DNA of 64,000 bases from Epiperipatus broadwayi (Eukaryota > Onychophora > Udeonychophora > Euonychophora > Peripatidae): contig JAQFVV010006313.1 in NCBI GenBank assembly GCA_028023455.1, forward strand, positions 3,015,147 through 3,079,146, given 5' to 3'. This document shows, piece after piece, positions 40,136 to 51,276 of the stretch. The number at the start of each line of letters is the position of its first letter. Positions within the stretch are counted from its first letter, which is position 1. The notes below the pieces were generated by a model. That model was not told where the DNA came from. It did not search any database and saw only the letters and a program-made list of their open reading frames with translations. The position numbers and the translations under genes are program-made.

Positions 40136-42347
40136 ACCCCCAATACAAATAATAAAAAAAAATTTTAAAAATTTAAAAAAAATTTAAAAATATTTTTTAT
40201 AAAAAAAAAATTTCAAGATAAAATATTTATGTCAATTTATCAAGCATGGATATTGATTTTCAACAAGAGTATTTTTTAAATTATGGTTATGGTTCTAAAT
40301 ACATTGATGGTATTTGGGCTGATAGTAATTTGGAGTTAAAAGTTGCTGTTGAACATTCATTTAGTAAAATTAAGTGTTCTCCTGAAATATCAAATGAATT
40401 GGTACAGAATGTTAATGCTAAGAAATTTAAAAACAGCTTTAATTATAATTGGAACTTGCAAATATATAGATTTAAAAAGTTTATTTATGATAACGATCTT
40501 GTTTGTTTAAAAGAGGACAAATGTTTGAGGGTGTGTGTGTTGTCAAAACTGGATTACTACAATAATGTTATAATTCAAATGGAAAAACTTAAATGTAAAA
40601 AGGTGGGCAAAATAAACATTGAAAATTTGCCTGTAAAATTTATTGATAATATTTTTAAAAAAGCTAAAAAAACATAAATATATAGATGCTCTTACATATT
40701 AATGTCTATATCCATCTGTTGCAATTTGTCCTAGGATATTTTCGAATATTAAATTACATAAACAAGATAAGCTTTTAAGATTAATGGTTGACTTCAGTGG
40801 ATCATTTTATTATGAGACTTGTAGCTTTATAGACACATTATTGAAAGATATTCTTGGATTTGGAAAATATACTATTAGTTCATCATTTGATTTTGTAAAG
40901 AAAATTCATAATATTAATATTAATGAAATTTATTGTATGTGTACATTTGATATATGTGAGATGTACAGTTCAATAGATAGATTAAAATTTATACAGATTA
41001 TATTAGATGCTTTGATGTTAAAAAAGTTGATGTTACGAAAGTAAAATTTATTAATGATGTGTTATACTTTATTGATAAAATATATATGCTATGTTTATTG
41101 AAGATTGTTATAAAATGGATAATGGTTGGCCTATGGGTCTTCCAGTAGTGTCACAAATATGTAGTTTTGTAATATAAAAATATGAAAATATAATTCTTAA
41201 TAATAATATATGTTATCAAGGTATTAAAATATATTACAGTCATGTTGATGATATTTTTGTTTGTGGAAGTTTACATGTTATCAATTTGTTATTTAATGAA
41301 TTAAATAGTTTAGAAGGTTTAAAATGGAGTAAATCTTTTGAAGAAAAAATGTCAATTCAATATTTGGATATTAAAGTTACTCATAATAAAAATAAATTAG
41401 ATTATTGTATGGTAATAAAAGATATTGAAAAAAGAGGATATATTCCTTGGGACTCAAATGTGCCAATAGTACATAAATTATCTGGTTTAAAATCATTTTT
41501 ATTTAGGAATAGTAAGTTATGTAAATATAAATCAGATAAAATAAGTAATATAAATGTATTTACTATGGATTTATTAAATATTGGATATAATCATAAATTA
41601 ATTTATAATATTGTTAGTAAGTTTAATAATAATTGTACTATGTTAAGTGCTATAGATATTGATAAAATCGAATATACTTGGATATTAGTACCATTTATTT
41701 GTAATGAACAAGTGAAATTTATAAGGCAAATATATAAAAATATATGTAGAGTCACATTTTATACTACTCCTAATTTAAATAGATTGATAAATAATTCAAA
41801 AAATAGGTGTAGTTTTTTAAATCAAACTTGTGCAATATATAAATGGTGGTGTGTTTGTGGAAAGGCATATATAGGTGAATCCCGGTGTACATTGGAGAAA
41901 AGATCAAAGGAGCATTTACTGCTATATAAACGAGTGCAAAAATCAGGACAAGAGAGTGTTAGAAATGATGACAGATCACCTTCAGTATTTTCGATCATAA
42001 TGTTACATGTATATATGGTTTTGATTTTGATTTTAATAAAGTTAAGATTTTATGTATTGAAAGAAATAATAATAAACTTAAAATTAAAGAAGCTATGTTA
42101 ATAAGAAATGGAAAGCAGCACTTGATAAATAGATAAGCTGCTAATATAAAAATTAATGAATTGTGGGAAAATTGATGTATGATATAATTGTTTTTTGTAG
42201 ACATTTATAACGGTTTTTTGTAACTGAATTTGAATATAGTTGATGACGATATTTGTTTTTAAAATACCTGAATTTGAATATAGTTGATGACGATATTTGT
42301 TTTTAAAATATTTACTGTATTAATGATTGTATTGTTTTTCGAAGAAT
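40136..42347 (+). pseudogene. Penelope-like family A, near-complete RT plus GIY-YIG
   Basis: The most complete retroelement here. The first open frame (40246-40677, 143 codons) is the N-terminal region, including EDKCLRVCVLSKLDYYNN, which matches the early DK-containing motif of Penelope RTs. The next frame (40784-41044) holds motif A as CTFDICEMYSSID. Motif B follows as DNGWPMGLPVVSQICS (about 41118-41163) with an in-frame stop shortly after. The catalytic motif reads YSHVDDIFVCG (41235-41267), with His for the usual Tyr. The frame 41286-42101 holds the thumb, then the nuclease CVCGKAYIGESRCT with R206 and E209-H210, and a frameshift near 41995; the true C-terminus stops at 42173-42175. A 44-bp tandem duplication lies in the 3' UTR (42224-42310). 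Frameshifts and stops make it inactive as read. Confidence 0.9.
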
Positions 42348-42365
42348 TATATATATATATATATA
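42348..42365. repeat. (TA)n at PLE 3' end
   Basis: Short TA tract between the PLE 3' terminus and the right family C arm. Confidence 0.85.
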
Positions 42366-42533
42366 TAATCAGCATTCAGTTTTTATTAAGACCAACTTAT
42401 GAGTGCTGCTTTAGCACGAATTACGTATACTGGTGATTATTTATCTTTTCTACATGTGTGTGGTCATGTGTATCGGTGTTATGAGATAGTTTGGATAGTT
42501 AATAGGCACTTAAAAGTCTGAGTTCAAATACCC
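42366..42533 (+). mobile_element. Family C arm, right flank of PLE composite
   Basis: Body phrases AGTGCTGCTTTAGCACGAAT and GGTGATTATTTATCTTTTC, then the tRNA-like end with AAAGTCTGAGTTCAAATACC. It mirrors 38765-38927. Confidence 0.75.
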
Positions 42534-43494
42534 TATATTTACAATTGGGCTCCAGGTATGCGAAGCGTGCATGCATTTCAAATATTGATACTAAAGATGT
42601 TTTTTTTTTTTTTTGTAATTACTTTATTTATGAATATGGTCGTGTGGGAAAACCATAATCTGTTATTAGATGATTATTATAAATAGGTCTTTATGAAGAA
42701 CCAGCGATAACGATTGTTTTGGAGGAAGATATTATTGATGATCGAATATACTGTAATCCTAAAACAAATATTTCAAAAAATTGAGTTGGCTTCTGCAAAA
42801 ATTAAAAGAAGCTATGTAAAATATAAAATAAGTAGGATAAATGAAATGCATGCGATAAATGAAGATATATTTATCTTTAACAAATTATTTTATATAGCAA
42901 TAACAATTATCATATTTAATGCCTTATTATTTTTTTCCATTTAGTGTCATTCGGCCTTTTTATTTCCTAAGTGGGAACGATTATTGTTGTTAGCTAAAGA
43001 TTATACTGATATAATTATTAAATTGAATAATTATATTATTTTGTCATTGTGTTAATAATTTGAAATTTGACAATACATTTACAAACGAAGAAAAAGTAAC
43101 CCCTCCCCTGAACTATTTTTTTTATTATAATAAGTATTAACATTCCCATCATTTTTTTTTCTGTAAAAAAATATTTCTGGGAACACTATTTGTCTCTATA
43201 TTTTATTTTTTTGTGGTTTATCAAGTTATTAAGTTATCTAGAATTGTCCTAGTTGGAATACGATTCAGATTTATTTAAAATTAATAATTACAGTTTTGTG
43301 GTTTATTACAAAAGTTTATAAAGTATGCTCATATAGTTAATATACATAGGATATATAAAGTAAACGGGTTTTTAATATATGACAAATTATTAGATTAGTT
43401 TAACTTGATTGTTTTAATTAATAATATCTTAACAATAAATTCTAAGATCAAAAGATAATTAGAAATTGTTATTATGATAGTATATAATTACTTA
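42534..43494. other. AT-rich spacer with an unassigned frame
   Basis: A 76-codon frame at 42714-42944 begins with a non-ATG codon and ends in a hydrophobic stretch; an overlapping shorter frame reads EEPAITIVLEEDIIDD. Neither is supported by splice sites or a family match. Confidence 0.3.
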
Positions 43495-44101
43495 GTTCTT
43501 TCCGAACTCAGACTTTCACACGACCCTCAACTCTCCATGCCATCTCGTATTGCTGATACACCTGATTACACACATGTTGAAAAGATAAATAATCACTAAT
43601 ATATGTATTTCATGCAAAACCAGCATTCATCAGTTGGCCCAGATTACCATCTCCACACATATATACAATCAGTGCTCAGCTTTATATTAAGATAGCCAAT
43701 CTTCATACTTTAATGGACAGGCTTCAAACTACTCTAACCCACAACTCTTCAGCCTTCCATTTTATTGACAATCTGATGATGGAACATTTTAAGCCCACAT
43801 TACTCCCAAGGTCATCATCAGATTTTCAATGAAATGAAAGGCTGAAGTGTAATGGGTTGGAGTAGTTTGAAACCTGTCCATTAAAGTAAGAAGATTGGCT
43901 ATCTTAATATAAAGCAGAGCACTGATTGTATATATGTGGGGAGATAGTATTCTGGAACAATTGATGAGTGCTGGCTTAGCACAAAATACTTATATTGATG
44001 ATTATTTATCTTTTCAACATGTGGGTGATCAGGTGGATCAGCAATATGAGATGGCATAAAGAGTTGAGGGTCATGTGAAAGTATGAGTTCGAATCCCACA
44101 T
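43495..44101. mobile_element. Family C palindromic element with tRNA-like ends
   Basis: A long inverted repeat: arm about 43495-43785 (minus) and arm about 43812-44101 (plus), joined by a short asymmetric centre. Both outer ends are the tRNA-like segment (AACTCAGACTTTCACACGAC on the left; GTATGAGTTCGAATCCCAC on the right). Mirrored body landmarks include TTTAATGGACAGGCTTCAAA with its complement and the GCTTAGCAC phrase. No credible coding capacity; the minus frame 43899-44105 is incidental. tRNA-like ends imply polymerase III promoters pointing outward. No family is recognised. Confidence 0.85.
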
Positions 44102-44439
44102 ACATGCAGGTTTAAGCCTGTAGAGTGTATTTAGTTTTTTTTCATATTTTAAATAAGAGTAACTCACTACGATACATAAACTACTTCATCTTAACATATT
44201 TCTTCTTTATAATTGCAGATTTAACTTTTAATTTTAGGAAATTTTGTTAATATAAAGGATTCTATGACAGAGAATCACAAAAAACACCTTTTAACTGCAT
44301 ATATTTTAAAATTAGTTTTATATATTTAATGTTTAAAGTACACATATATAACAGCAAATATGGCAAAGTCAAAAATAATTTAAACTTGTATAAGCTATAA
44401 TAATTTTAACTGAAACCATTGCACAAAATAGTTTACAAA

Positions 44440-44510
44440 TGTCTGTGTGTATATAAGGTGGAGTGGATGACCTAAGAAAGCTGAAAGTCTAGGTTCAAAT
44501 TCCTTCTAAT
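44440..44510 (+). mobile_element. Family C tRNA-like end fragment
   Basis: AAAGTCTAGGTTCAAATTCC preceded by GGTGGAGTGGATGACCTAAG: an isolated degenerate copy of the tRNA-like end. Confidence 0.5.
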
Positions 44511-44565
44511 TACATCTAAATTAAAAGTATATATAATATATATTTATATTTAAATATTATGTATA

Positions 44566-44619
44566 TGATATATTTTGCGGGTTAATCCGTGTATTATATA
44601 TATATATATATAACTATTG

Positions 44620-44657
<38 letters not shown>

Positions 44658-44668
44658 CAATAGTTAGA
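44566..44668. repeat. PLE-B terminal scrap and palindromic TA tracts
   Basis: ATATTTTGCGGGTTAATCCG matches the family B terminus at 23920-23945. It is followed by TA runs enclosing AACTATTGTTA and its complement TAACAATAGTT. Confidence 0.65.
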
Positions 44669-45583
44669 ATTTGTTGATTGCTACTGATATTGAGATTGTC
44701 TATGTGTTAACTAGATTTTAATGATTATATGATGCGTATGTACCATAGATAGATAATATGTACGAATATACACCACTAGAGTATGTAGGTAATTGTCAAC
44801 TATTGTGGTAATAATTCTTAACAATATTTATTATTTTGTTGAGTCAGGCTTTTGATATAACATGTCTTCATTTGACAAAGACCGATAAGCAAAATAACAA
44901 ATATTGGTAAGATTTACTACCACAATAATTGACAATTGTCTACATATTGTGGTAGAATATATTATATATTTATTGCATTTTAAATATGTGAATGTTTAAA
45001 AAGTGCATTTTATATTTATCTATCTTCTAGCAAAATATATATTATAAACTAAAGATATTTTAATTATTCTCTTTATTAATATTCTGTCAAAAAATAGACA
45101 GCTATACCATCTACTAATATATTTGATAAATCTCATATCTATAATCTTCTTAACTTTCTTTGTAATACTTTTTTTCTTTTATCTTTTTTCTTTCTTTTGC
45201 GTTTTAGAGCTTACAATTTAATATGGATTTTTTTCTAGGTAAGTTTTAAAAAAATGGAAAAAAAAATATTATTCACATAAAAGTTAAACAAAATCAAAAG
45301 GCTGGATTTCTTTGAATTCAAAAGTACTCATTGTGCTAGAGCATCCTTGGCTTTAATTAAAGTATTAAAATCAAAAATGATAAATTTATGAATAGTTCAT
45401 TGTTTATTTTTGAAAATTTACATGAAATATATATTTTTGGTGGTATATAATATTTGCACTCCGATATTACTGGAACATATTTGTTTGCTTTTTTAAAACT
45501 GAAAATAAATCAATGAAAATATAATAGAAACGGAAATAATTAGTGGCAAGAAAAAAAAAGGAAAAGAAACCTGCAAAGAAAAT
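44669..45583. other. AT-rich spacer with candidate microexon
   Basis: On the plus strand a strong polypyrimidine acceptor (TTTCTTTTGCGTTTTAG) precedes 45208 and a consensus donor GTAAGT follows 45238. The 31 bp between are open in one frame only (SLQFNMDFFL). Too short to call a gene. Confidence 0.3.
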
Positions 45584-45596
45584 TGTAACTGTTATT

Positions 45597-45712
45597 ATTT
45601 TTTTTTTTTTTTCATATGTCATAGCATCTGCCGGGACGCGAACCCACACCCGTCTACAACCAACTACTTGCTTGCATGGCAGCTGCGATACCTCTCGGCT
45701 AACAACGCAAGA
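45597..45712 (-). mobile_element. Short tRNA-derived SINE with poly-A tail
   Basis: Read on the minus strand, the element starts with a tRNA-like region: a D-arm/A-box phrase TAGCCGAGAGGT and a B box GGGTTCGCGTCCC, with a long spacing between anticodon arm and B box like Leu or Ser tRNAs. It then ends GCTATGACATATG plus a poly-A tail. A 13-bp direct repeat TGTAACTGTTATT flanks it exactly (45584-45596 and 45713-45725). Total length is 116 bp, so it is little more than the tRNA part. Overlapping ORFs on both strands are incidental. Two relatives lie at 48831 and 58370. Confidence 0.9.
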
Positions 45713-45725
45713 TGTAACTGTTATT

Positions 45726-47787
45726 TTTGTCATATTTTTTTCATAATTATACGGTGAATTTATAAATTTCAAAAATTAATTTCTGAATGCATATTTTATT
45801 GAAGTATACCCAAGTCATAAAAAGTTGACGCAGAGCTCTTTAATTTGAAGGCTAAATCAATCATTTTGGTAAAAATATTTACTTCACCTTATAACTATTT
45901 GTTCATTTGAAAAGTTGATATATTGTTTTTAATATGGCATTCACTTTTTAAAGCTATAGTTTTAATAATTATTGTCAAAATGCAAATACTTAATAAATAA
46001 TAAAGATTTATTTATTAAAAGTAAAAAGAATGAAAACATTTACAAAATTGTTCACATAAAACTGTTTAAGATCTGGACAAAAAATTCTATGAAAACATAA
46101 TTTTAGTCTAGATATAAACTATAAACTTAATTAATACTTAATATAATTTACTTTTATAGGATTTAGTCACATGATATTCTTAAGGTATACTTTAAAGTAG
46201 ATATCGTTCAAATTTGTGATTGAAAAAAAAAAAAAAAAACTTAATTATTCACATCATTAAAATGAGAGATATAATTTACTTGAGCTAAACTCCACTCCAA
46301 GGTAATGACATATGGAGAAAAAAAAAAGAACTAATTTACATCTTTAAATAGTGGTTCATATTTTATTGTACTTTTGGACCTGGTGTGAACTTTGTTAGAA
46401 AAGCTTTAACTCTGTAGTAAGGTGTGTAAATAATGTTTTTACATATTATAAAATTCCACATCTACTGAAAGTGTGAAATAAAGAAAAAGAATATAGAACT
46501 GCGTGCAACTATTGAGATTCAGGTTTTTATTTATTTTAACTCACTTGCAATCACAGTGACATAAAATATTCTGACTTTCTGTGCTAATTGATAGTTGTGT
46601 TATTGTGGTGGAGTTTGGAGCAGCATCTACACTTACCAAAATATTGTATTTTAAATACACACACACATGTATGTATATATATATATGGATCACAGTAGCT
46701 GTCATTCTAAAATATTAAATAACAATTAACTGAAGAAACGGTTTTAATGGAGTAATCTTTCACTCGCTTTTATTTTTCAAGTTAACTCTTTTAAAGCATA
46801 TGTATATATGTGTGTATAATTGTGTTTGTATTAAAATTTTTGTTTTCATTTATATTTATAGATAAGATAGAAGAAAAGTTTATTTATCGATAATAAAATT
46901 TTAATACTGTCTAAATTAATTACGCTAATTTTATAAACTAAAAACCAAGAAACTTGACTCTGTGATACTGGTAATTATTAAAAATGAGATATTAAAATAA
47001 ATGAAAAAAATCTTTCTATTTAGAATAGAATCTTGAAATAATTTTTTTGATATATTTATTTATGAAAATATTTAGTAATTTCAATCCAGTATTTGTAAAT
47101 TTTTAGTATTTCGTGTTGATTCTTGCAAATTGCAGATAGAATATTTTTGCATGTTTTTTATATATATTATTCTATGATAACTTCATATTTATATTCATAG
47201 AAAATTATAGAATTGAAATTGTAATGTAAATAAACTCTTCTTATATATAAAATAAATATATAATTACGATTTTTAAAATAGGTTGCATACTTGACTTTGA
47301 AATATTGAAATACAAAACAATAATTAAGATATATTACAATTAAAATGACTTATTAACAATAAAATTATTTAAGAATAAATTGTCACTCTATGTATATATA
47401 TATTGGTTTTTGATCGCTACTACAAAAAAATGATTAAAAATAAAATTGACGTCTAATGCCAAATATTGCAATTGCTTAAGATTGTTTTGTTCCTCGATTA
47501 CAAAAACTTATTTTAATTCTTAAACATAATATTCTAAATCTTTGGAAAAAGTTTTGGACCATTTCTTATTTTATCACTTTTTTAATTACAATTTTTTTAA
47601 AAGTAATAAATGAAAGGAAAACGATTGCTAGTTCTAAGTTAAAAATTTACGGATGATTGTAAGTTAAAAAAAAGTTTCAAGGATCTCAAATATATTTCAT
47701 TTTCATATTTATTTTTTCAAATATTTACTCAAGCACGCTTAGGAACTATGTATATATAATGTAAATAATAGTAAAAAAGCGATTTAC
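45726..47787. other. AT-rich, possibly first intron of the 47788 gene
   Basis: No exon is supported here. If the exon at 47788-47824 is real, this is the beginning of its first intron. Confidence 0.4.
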
Positions 47788-47824
47788 CTGAACCAAGATT
47801 TATTGCTTGCTGAACGATTCTCAT
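47788..47824 (-). CDS. Candidate first coding exon of a host gene
   Basis: On the minus strand ATG at 47824-47822 begins 12 codons (MRIVQQAINLGS) plus one base, followed by the donor GTAAAT in the context TTCAG. The sequence before the ATG ends AACAAAG, an acceptable initiation context, and has no upstream ATG close by. The upstream 180 bp is richer in GC and CpG than the surroundings and carries promoter-like elements (see 47900-48000). The second exon was not found, so the gene cannot be named. The exon at 3523-3619 is on the same strand far downstream; a single transcript would be over 44 kb. Confidence 0.4.
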
Positions 47825-47899
47825 CTTTGTTTAATGTATAAAATAAAATAAAAAATAAGAGTAATTGAGGCTTATTCCTCAAATTTTCTTCGCAAATGA

Positions 47900-48000
47900 G
47901 ATTAGACTCGAAGGTGTAGTTTTCGCTTCTCACGAAAGTGTTATCAACTATCTATATAGTGTTGGGTGCTGGTGGGAATGTCACGTGAGTCTACTCGAGC
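47900..48000 (-). promoter_or_regulatory. Candidate core promoter with E-box
   Basis: The palindromic E-box CACGTG (47982-47987) sits in GTCACGTGAG, close to the USF/MITF/TFEB-type consensus GTCACGTGAC. Downstream on the minus strand is a TATA-like CTATATAG (about 47952-47959), then about 130 bp of leader to the ATG at 47824. CpG-containing words such as GCGCTCGAG and TTCGCTTCTCACG cluster here, against an almost CpG-free background. The spacing is reasonable for a short 5' UTR. Confidence 0.4.
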
Positions 48001-48830
48001 GCTAAAGATTGATCGAACTCCAAACTTTCAATTGCAAGTCTTCTATTTCATTTCCTCTTGATTTTTTTTTTTTTTTTGCATTACAAAGCAAACAAAAGTA
48101 AATTTTATCTTTAAAGTAATCTAAGGATTACTTATAATTTTATTTAAAACAAAATTATTCAAATTAAAATAAATTAGAAAATTGATTTAATTCGTTATTG
48201 TACCAATAAAAATGTTAAGGCGGAAAAAAAAAAATCTTTTAACGCGTTGAGTATAAGAGCGATTGTCAACTAATAATATCGGAGGAGTGCATTTACAAAT
48301 AATTTCAGTTTTCTTTTTTGTTTTTTATTAATATATTATATAACAACAACCCCCTCACATAAACCTATTACAATATATGAATATACATTTATTCTTATCA
48401 TCATCATGAATTCTAAAATAAACAACAACAAAAAAACATATTACATTAGCAAGATATATGTATAGCGACAAGCAAGAATAGAAACGATCCACATCCACAT
48501 AATTTATTACAAATATTTTATTGTTAAACAGAATAATCTGTTACACAAGTCACGTATTTTGATATATTATTGTTATAAGGCATTTTGATAATAAACGGAT
48601 CACAATTCATGTGGACTTCATGATTTTAATATATTTGTTAATTAAAAAGGTTAATCACATTTTCTACAAGACGTTTAAAAATTTAGATTTTTAAAATTTA
48701 TTCGTTCTTCCACGTACTTTTTTGCGATAGTCCGTATATATATATATTTTCAAATTAATTTTATGTTCAAATAATTGTTTTAAAACAAAGCAATTAAGCT
48801 TTTATAAAAACAATTTTATATATATATATC
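48001..48830. other. Upstream region of the candidate promoter, AT-rich
   Basis: Poly-T at 48064-48077, a CpG-containing patch near 48240-48285. No gene seen on either strand. Confidence 0.45.
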
Positions 48831-48930
48831 TTATTTTTTTTCTCATGTGTCATAGCATTAGCCAGGAAGTAGTCCCGCTAACCCGGGACAACTGCTTGTA
48901 AAGCAGCTGTCGCTGACCTCTCGACCACCA
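48831..48930 (-). mobile_element. Short tRNA-derived SINE, second copy
   Basis: On the minus strand GGTCGAGAGGTCAGCG, a perfect anticodon-type stem CTGC-TTTACAA-GCAG and a CCCGGGTTAGCGGGACT region in place of the usual B box, ending GCTATGACACATGAG and an A/T-rich tail. Same ending as the copies at 45597 and 58370 but a divergent T arm. No clear target duplication. Confidence 0.7.
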
Positions 48931-50560
48931 TATTTAATTTGTCGTTTGATATATTTGGACAAAACTTTTTTAAACGTTGTTGGTTTCAATTTACAAAAAC
49001 AATATTTATCTTTAAGTTTATCAAAAATAAATTATTACTTGTAAACCGGCTGCCTATTCTATTAAATGTGTTTCCTTTTTTAGGATTTTTTACTTTGATA
49101 AAAACATTATTTTGTACTCACAAACTGGATTTAAAACAAGAATATACAATATTTATAACTTTTAGAAGATTTCAATCAATTTTTTTAACTTAAACAGCCA
49201 ACTCAGCAAATCCAGCGTGAAACTTCTTAAATTTCAGTCAAATTTAAGTATTCTTGAGGTAGCTGATTTATAGCCATTTCTGCAAAAACATCTGATATTA
49301 ACAAAAAATTAAAGATTTATTAAATCTGAGCTAGATTTTTAAATTAAGTATTGAAAATACTAAAAATTCAACACTTAAAAACTGAATAGTTTCTTTAAAA
49401 GTATTCTAAACTTGTATGGTCTATATAAAAGGATATTTTACCTACTTCCCAGTTAATTTATTAATAAAAGCATGATTGTGTAAGCTAATCTTGTTTTAAA
49501 AAAAGCTTTAAAGCATAACATTGTTTATATATGTCAATTCTAATATTCTCCCGGATAAATGATGAATTATTATAAAGTGTACTTTAAAAAATACAATATA
49601 AAAGTAGTTATAATGGGTAGAGATATTATCATGAATTCCAGCATTAAGATGATTGCATTCTCTAAAATTTAAATGAATTTAAATTTGTCGCAGATTTATA
49701 GAGTATATTGTGCTTAAAATGAGAAACAAAAGAGGTAGATATACAAATAAATATAAATTATTTAAGATGCGAAGAATTGATATTCAATACAGTTAACTTA
49801 AAAACACTATTTTCAATAATAAAAACATGAAAGCAAGAAAGTATAAAATAAATAATAAAAAAATTAATTAATATTCAATGACTGTTCAAAAATAAAAATT
49901 GATAATAATTTGAAGATGTCAATAAATGGTGGAATAGGTTAAATTTATTATAGAAATAAATTTATCTGGTATTATTTTGACAAAAATATCACAATTTTAA
50001 ATTAGACATTAATAGTTTGGGTTTATTTACTAGGGGAGGGGGGTAGACTTAAATCAGTTTAATAAAAGTGTCCAAAAGTTCTCATTTGCCATTTCGATAA
50101 TAAACATTAAAAATGAATAAAAAATAATAACTCAGTATATGAGGGATCAGAAGTGGAATTTACTTGAAGATATAGTAAACAGATATCATTGACAGAATTA
50201 AAATATTTAAAGAACTAAAACAAATCAAGGTTAAACATAAGTTAAATAATAGAATAAATGACAATAAGCATTTTGATTGCGATATTAACAGAATCAATTT
50301 TCTTTCTCTGATCCCACTATTCATTCCAAATTAATTTTTAAATGAAAAAAATATAAATTGCATATATCATCAGCAGAAGCATTATTACCCTTATACAGGT
50401 AAAAAAAATCCATGGCCATTTCAACTGCAAAAAAAAAGACAGAAAGACAAAAAATACACTAGAAATGAGTTTTATAATAGTTAAATCCAATTTGTAATAT
50501 ATATAATAAAAAGTCAGATGTCACATGACTTATATATAGCTTGCATTTACCAATATGTAA
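48931..50560. other. AT-rich spacer
   Basis: The plus frame 48939-49193 is hydrophobic and F/I/L-rich and looks incidental. No gene or element boundary. Confidence 0.45.
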
Positions 50561-50650
50561 AATTAAGAGCATGCTAATGAGCTGTAAACAAAAAAAAAAA
50601 ATAAAAAATAAAAAAAAGCTTGTTTAGAGCTCATTAGCATGCTCTTAATT
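50561..50650. repeat. 30-bp stem-loop with A-rich loop
   Basis: Arms 50561-50590 and 50621-50650 are complementary at 29 of 30 positions (AATTAAGAGCATGCTAATGA begins the left arm). The 30-nt loop is nearly pure A. It could be a snap-back element or a small RNA hairpin; nothing decides between them. Confidence 0.85.
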
Positions 50651-51191
50651 ATATATATATATATTAATTAATCCCCCCACACAACACCGCTCCTACACAT
50701 TATATGACCAAATGCCCAGGGCACCAATTTTATTGATGAATAAAAGAAATTAACACTTTATTTGACTTAGAATTAATACTGAGACTCTTCTACTTGTGCC
50801 TAACTTATAGTTTAGCTCAGTGAGGGGTTATAGGAAATGAATAACATATAGAATATAAATAAATGAAAGAAGAAATACTACAAACCATTTTAAAAAAATA
50901 TATTCCTCATTTATAATCAACCAAATGATGGAGGTCAGCAGAGTTTCATTTGTTCAAACTAACAAAATGTAATTTGGTTTGATCTCTTTCATGATCTAAT
51001 TATACTCTATATTAGCTTCATATAACTTTAACAGAAAAAAAAGCAGAATACTAAATAACTCCACTATTTAGCACATCTTAATCTAAATAGTTAAATTAAT
51101 GTTAATTTGGGAATATGAAATCAGATCTCAGGGAATCTGTAATACAGTTTGATTAAAAAAATTCTATTATCCAGTAATTTATAACTATAAG

Positions 51192-51193
<2 letters not shown>
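50651..51193. other. AT-rich spacer
   Basis: Short TA tract at 50650-50664 and nothing else recognised. Confidence 0.5.

Positions 51194-51273
<80 letters not shown>
51194..51273. repeat. (TA)n microsatellite
   Basis: About 80 bp with one phase slip at 51235. Confidence 0.95.

Positions 51274-51276
<3 letters not shown>

Noticed and set aside
45543-45772. Two overlapping ORFs on opposite strands
   Set aside because: They run across the SINE, its poly-A tail and flanks; the tRNA boxes and exact target duplication explain the sequence.
48840-48930. A functional tRNA gene with a UAC-type anticodon loop
   Set aside because: The T arm is not canonical, and the shared 3' end and tail with two other copies show a SINE.
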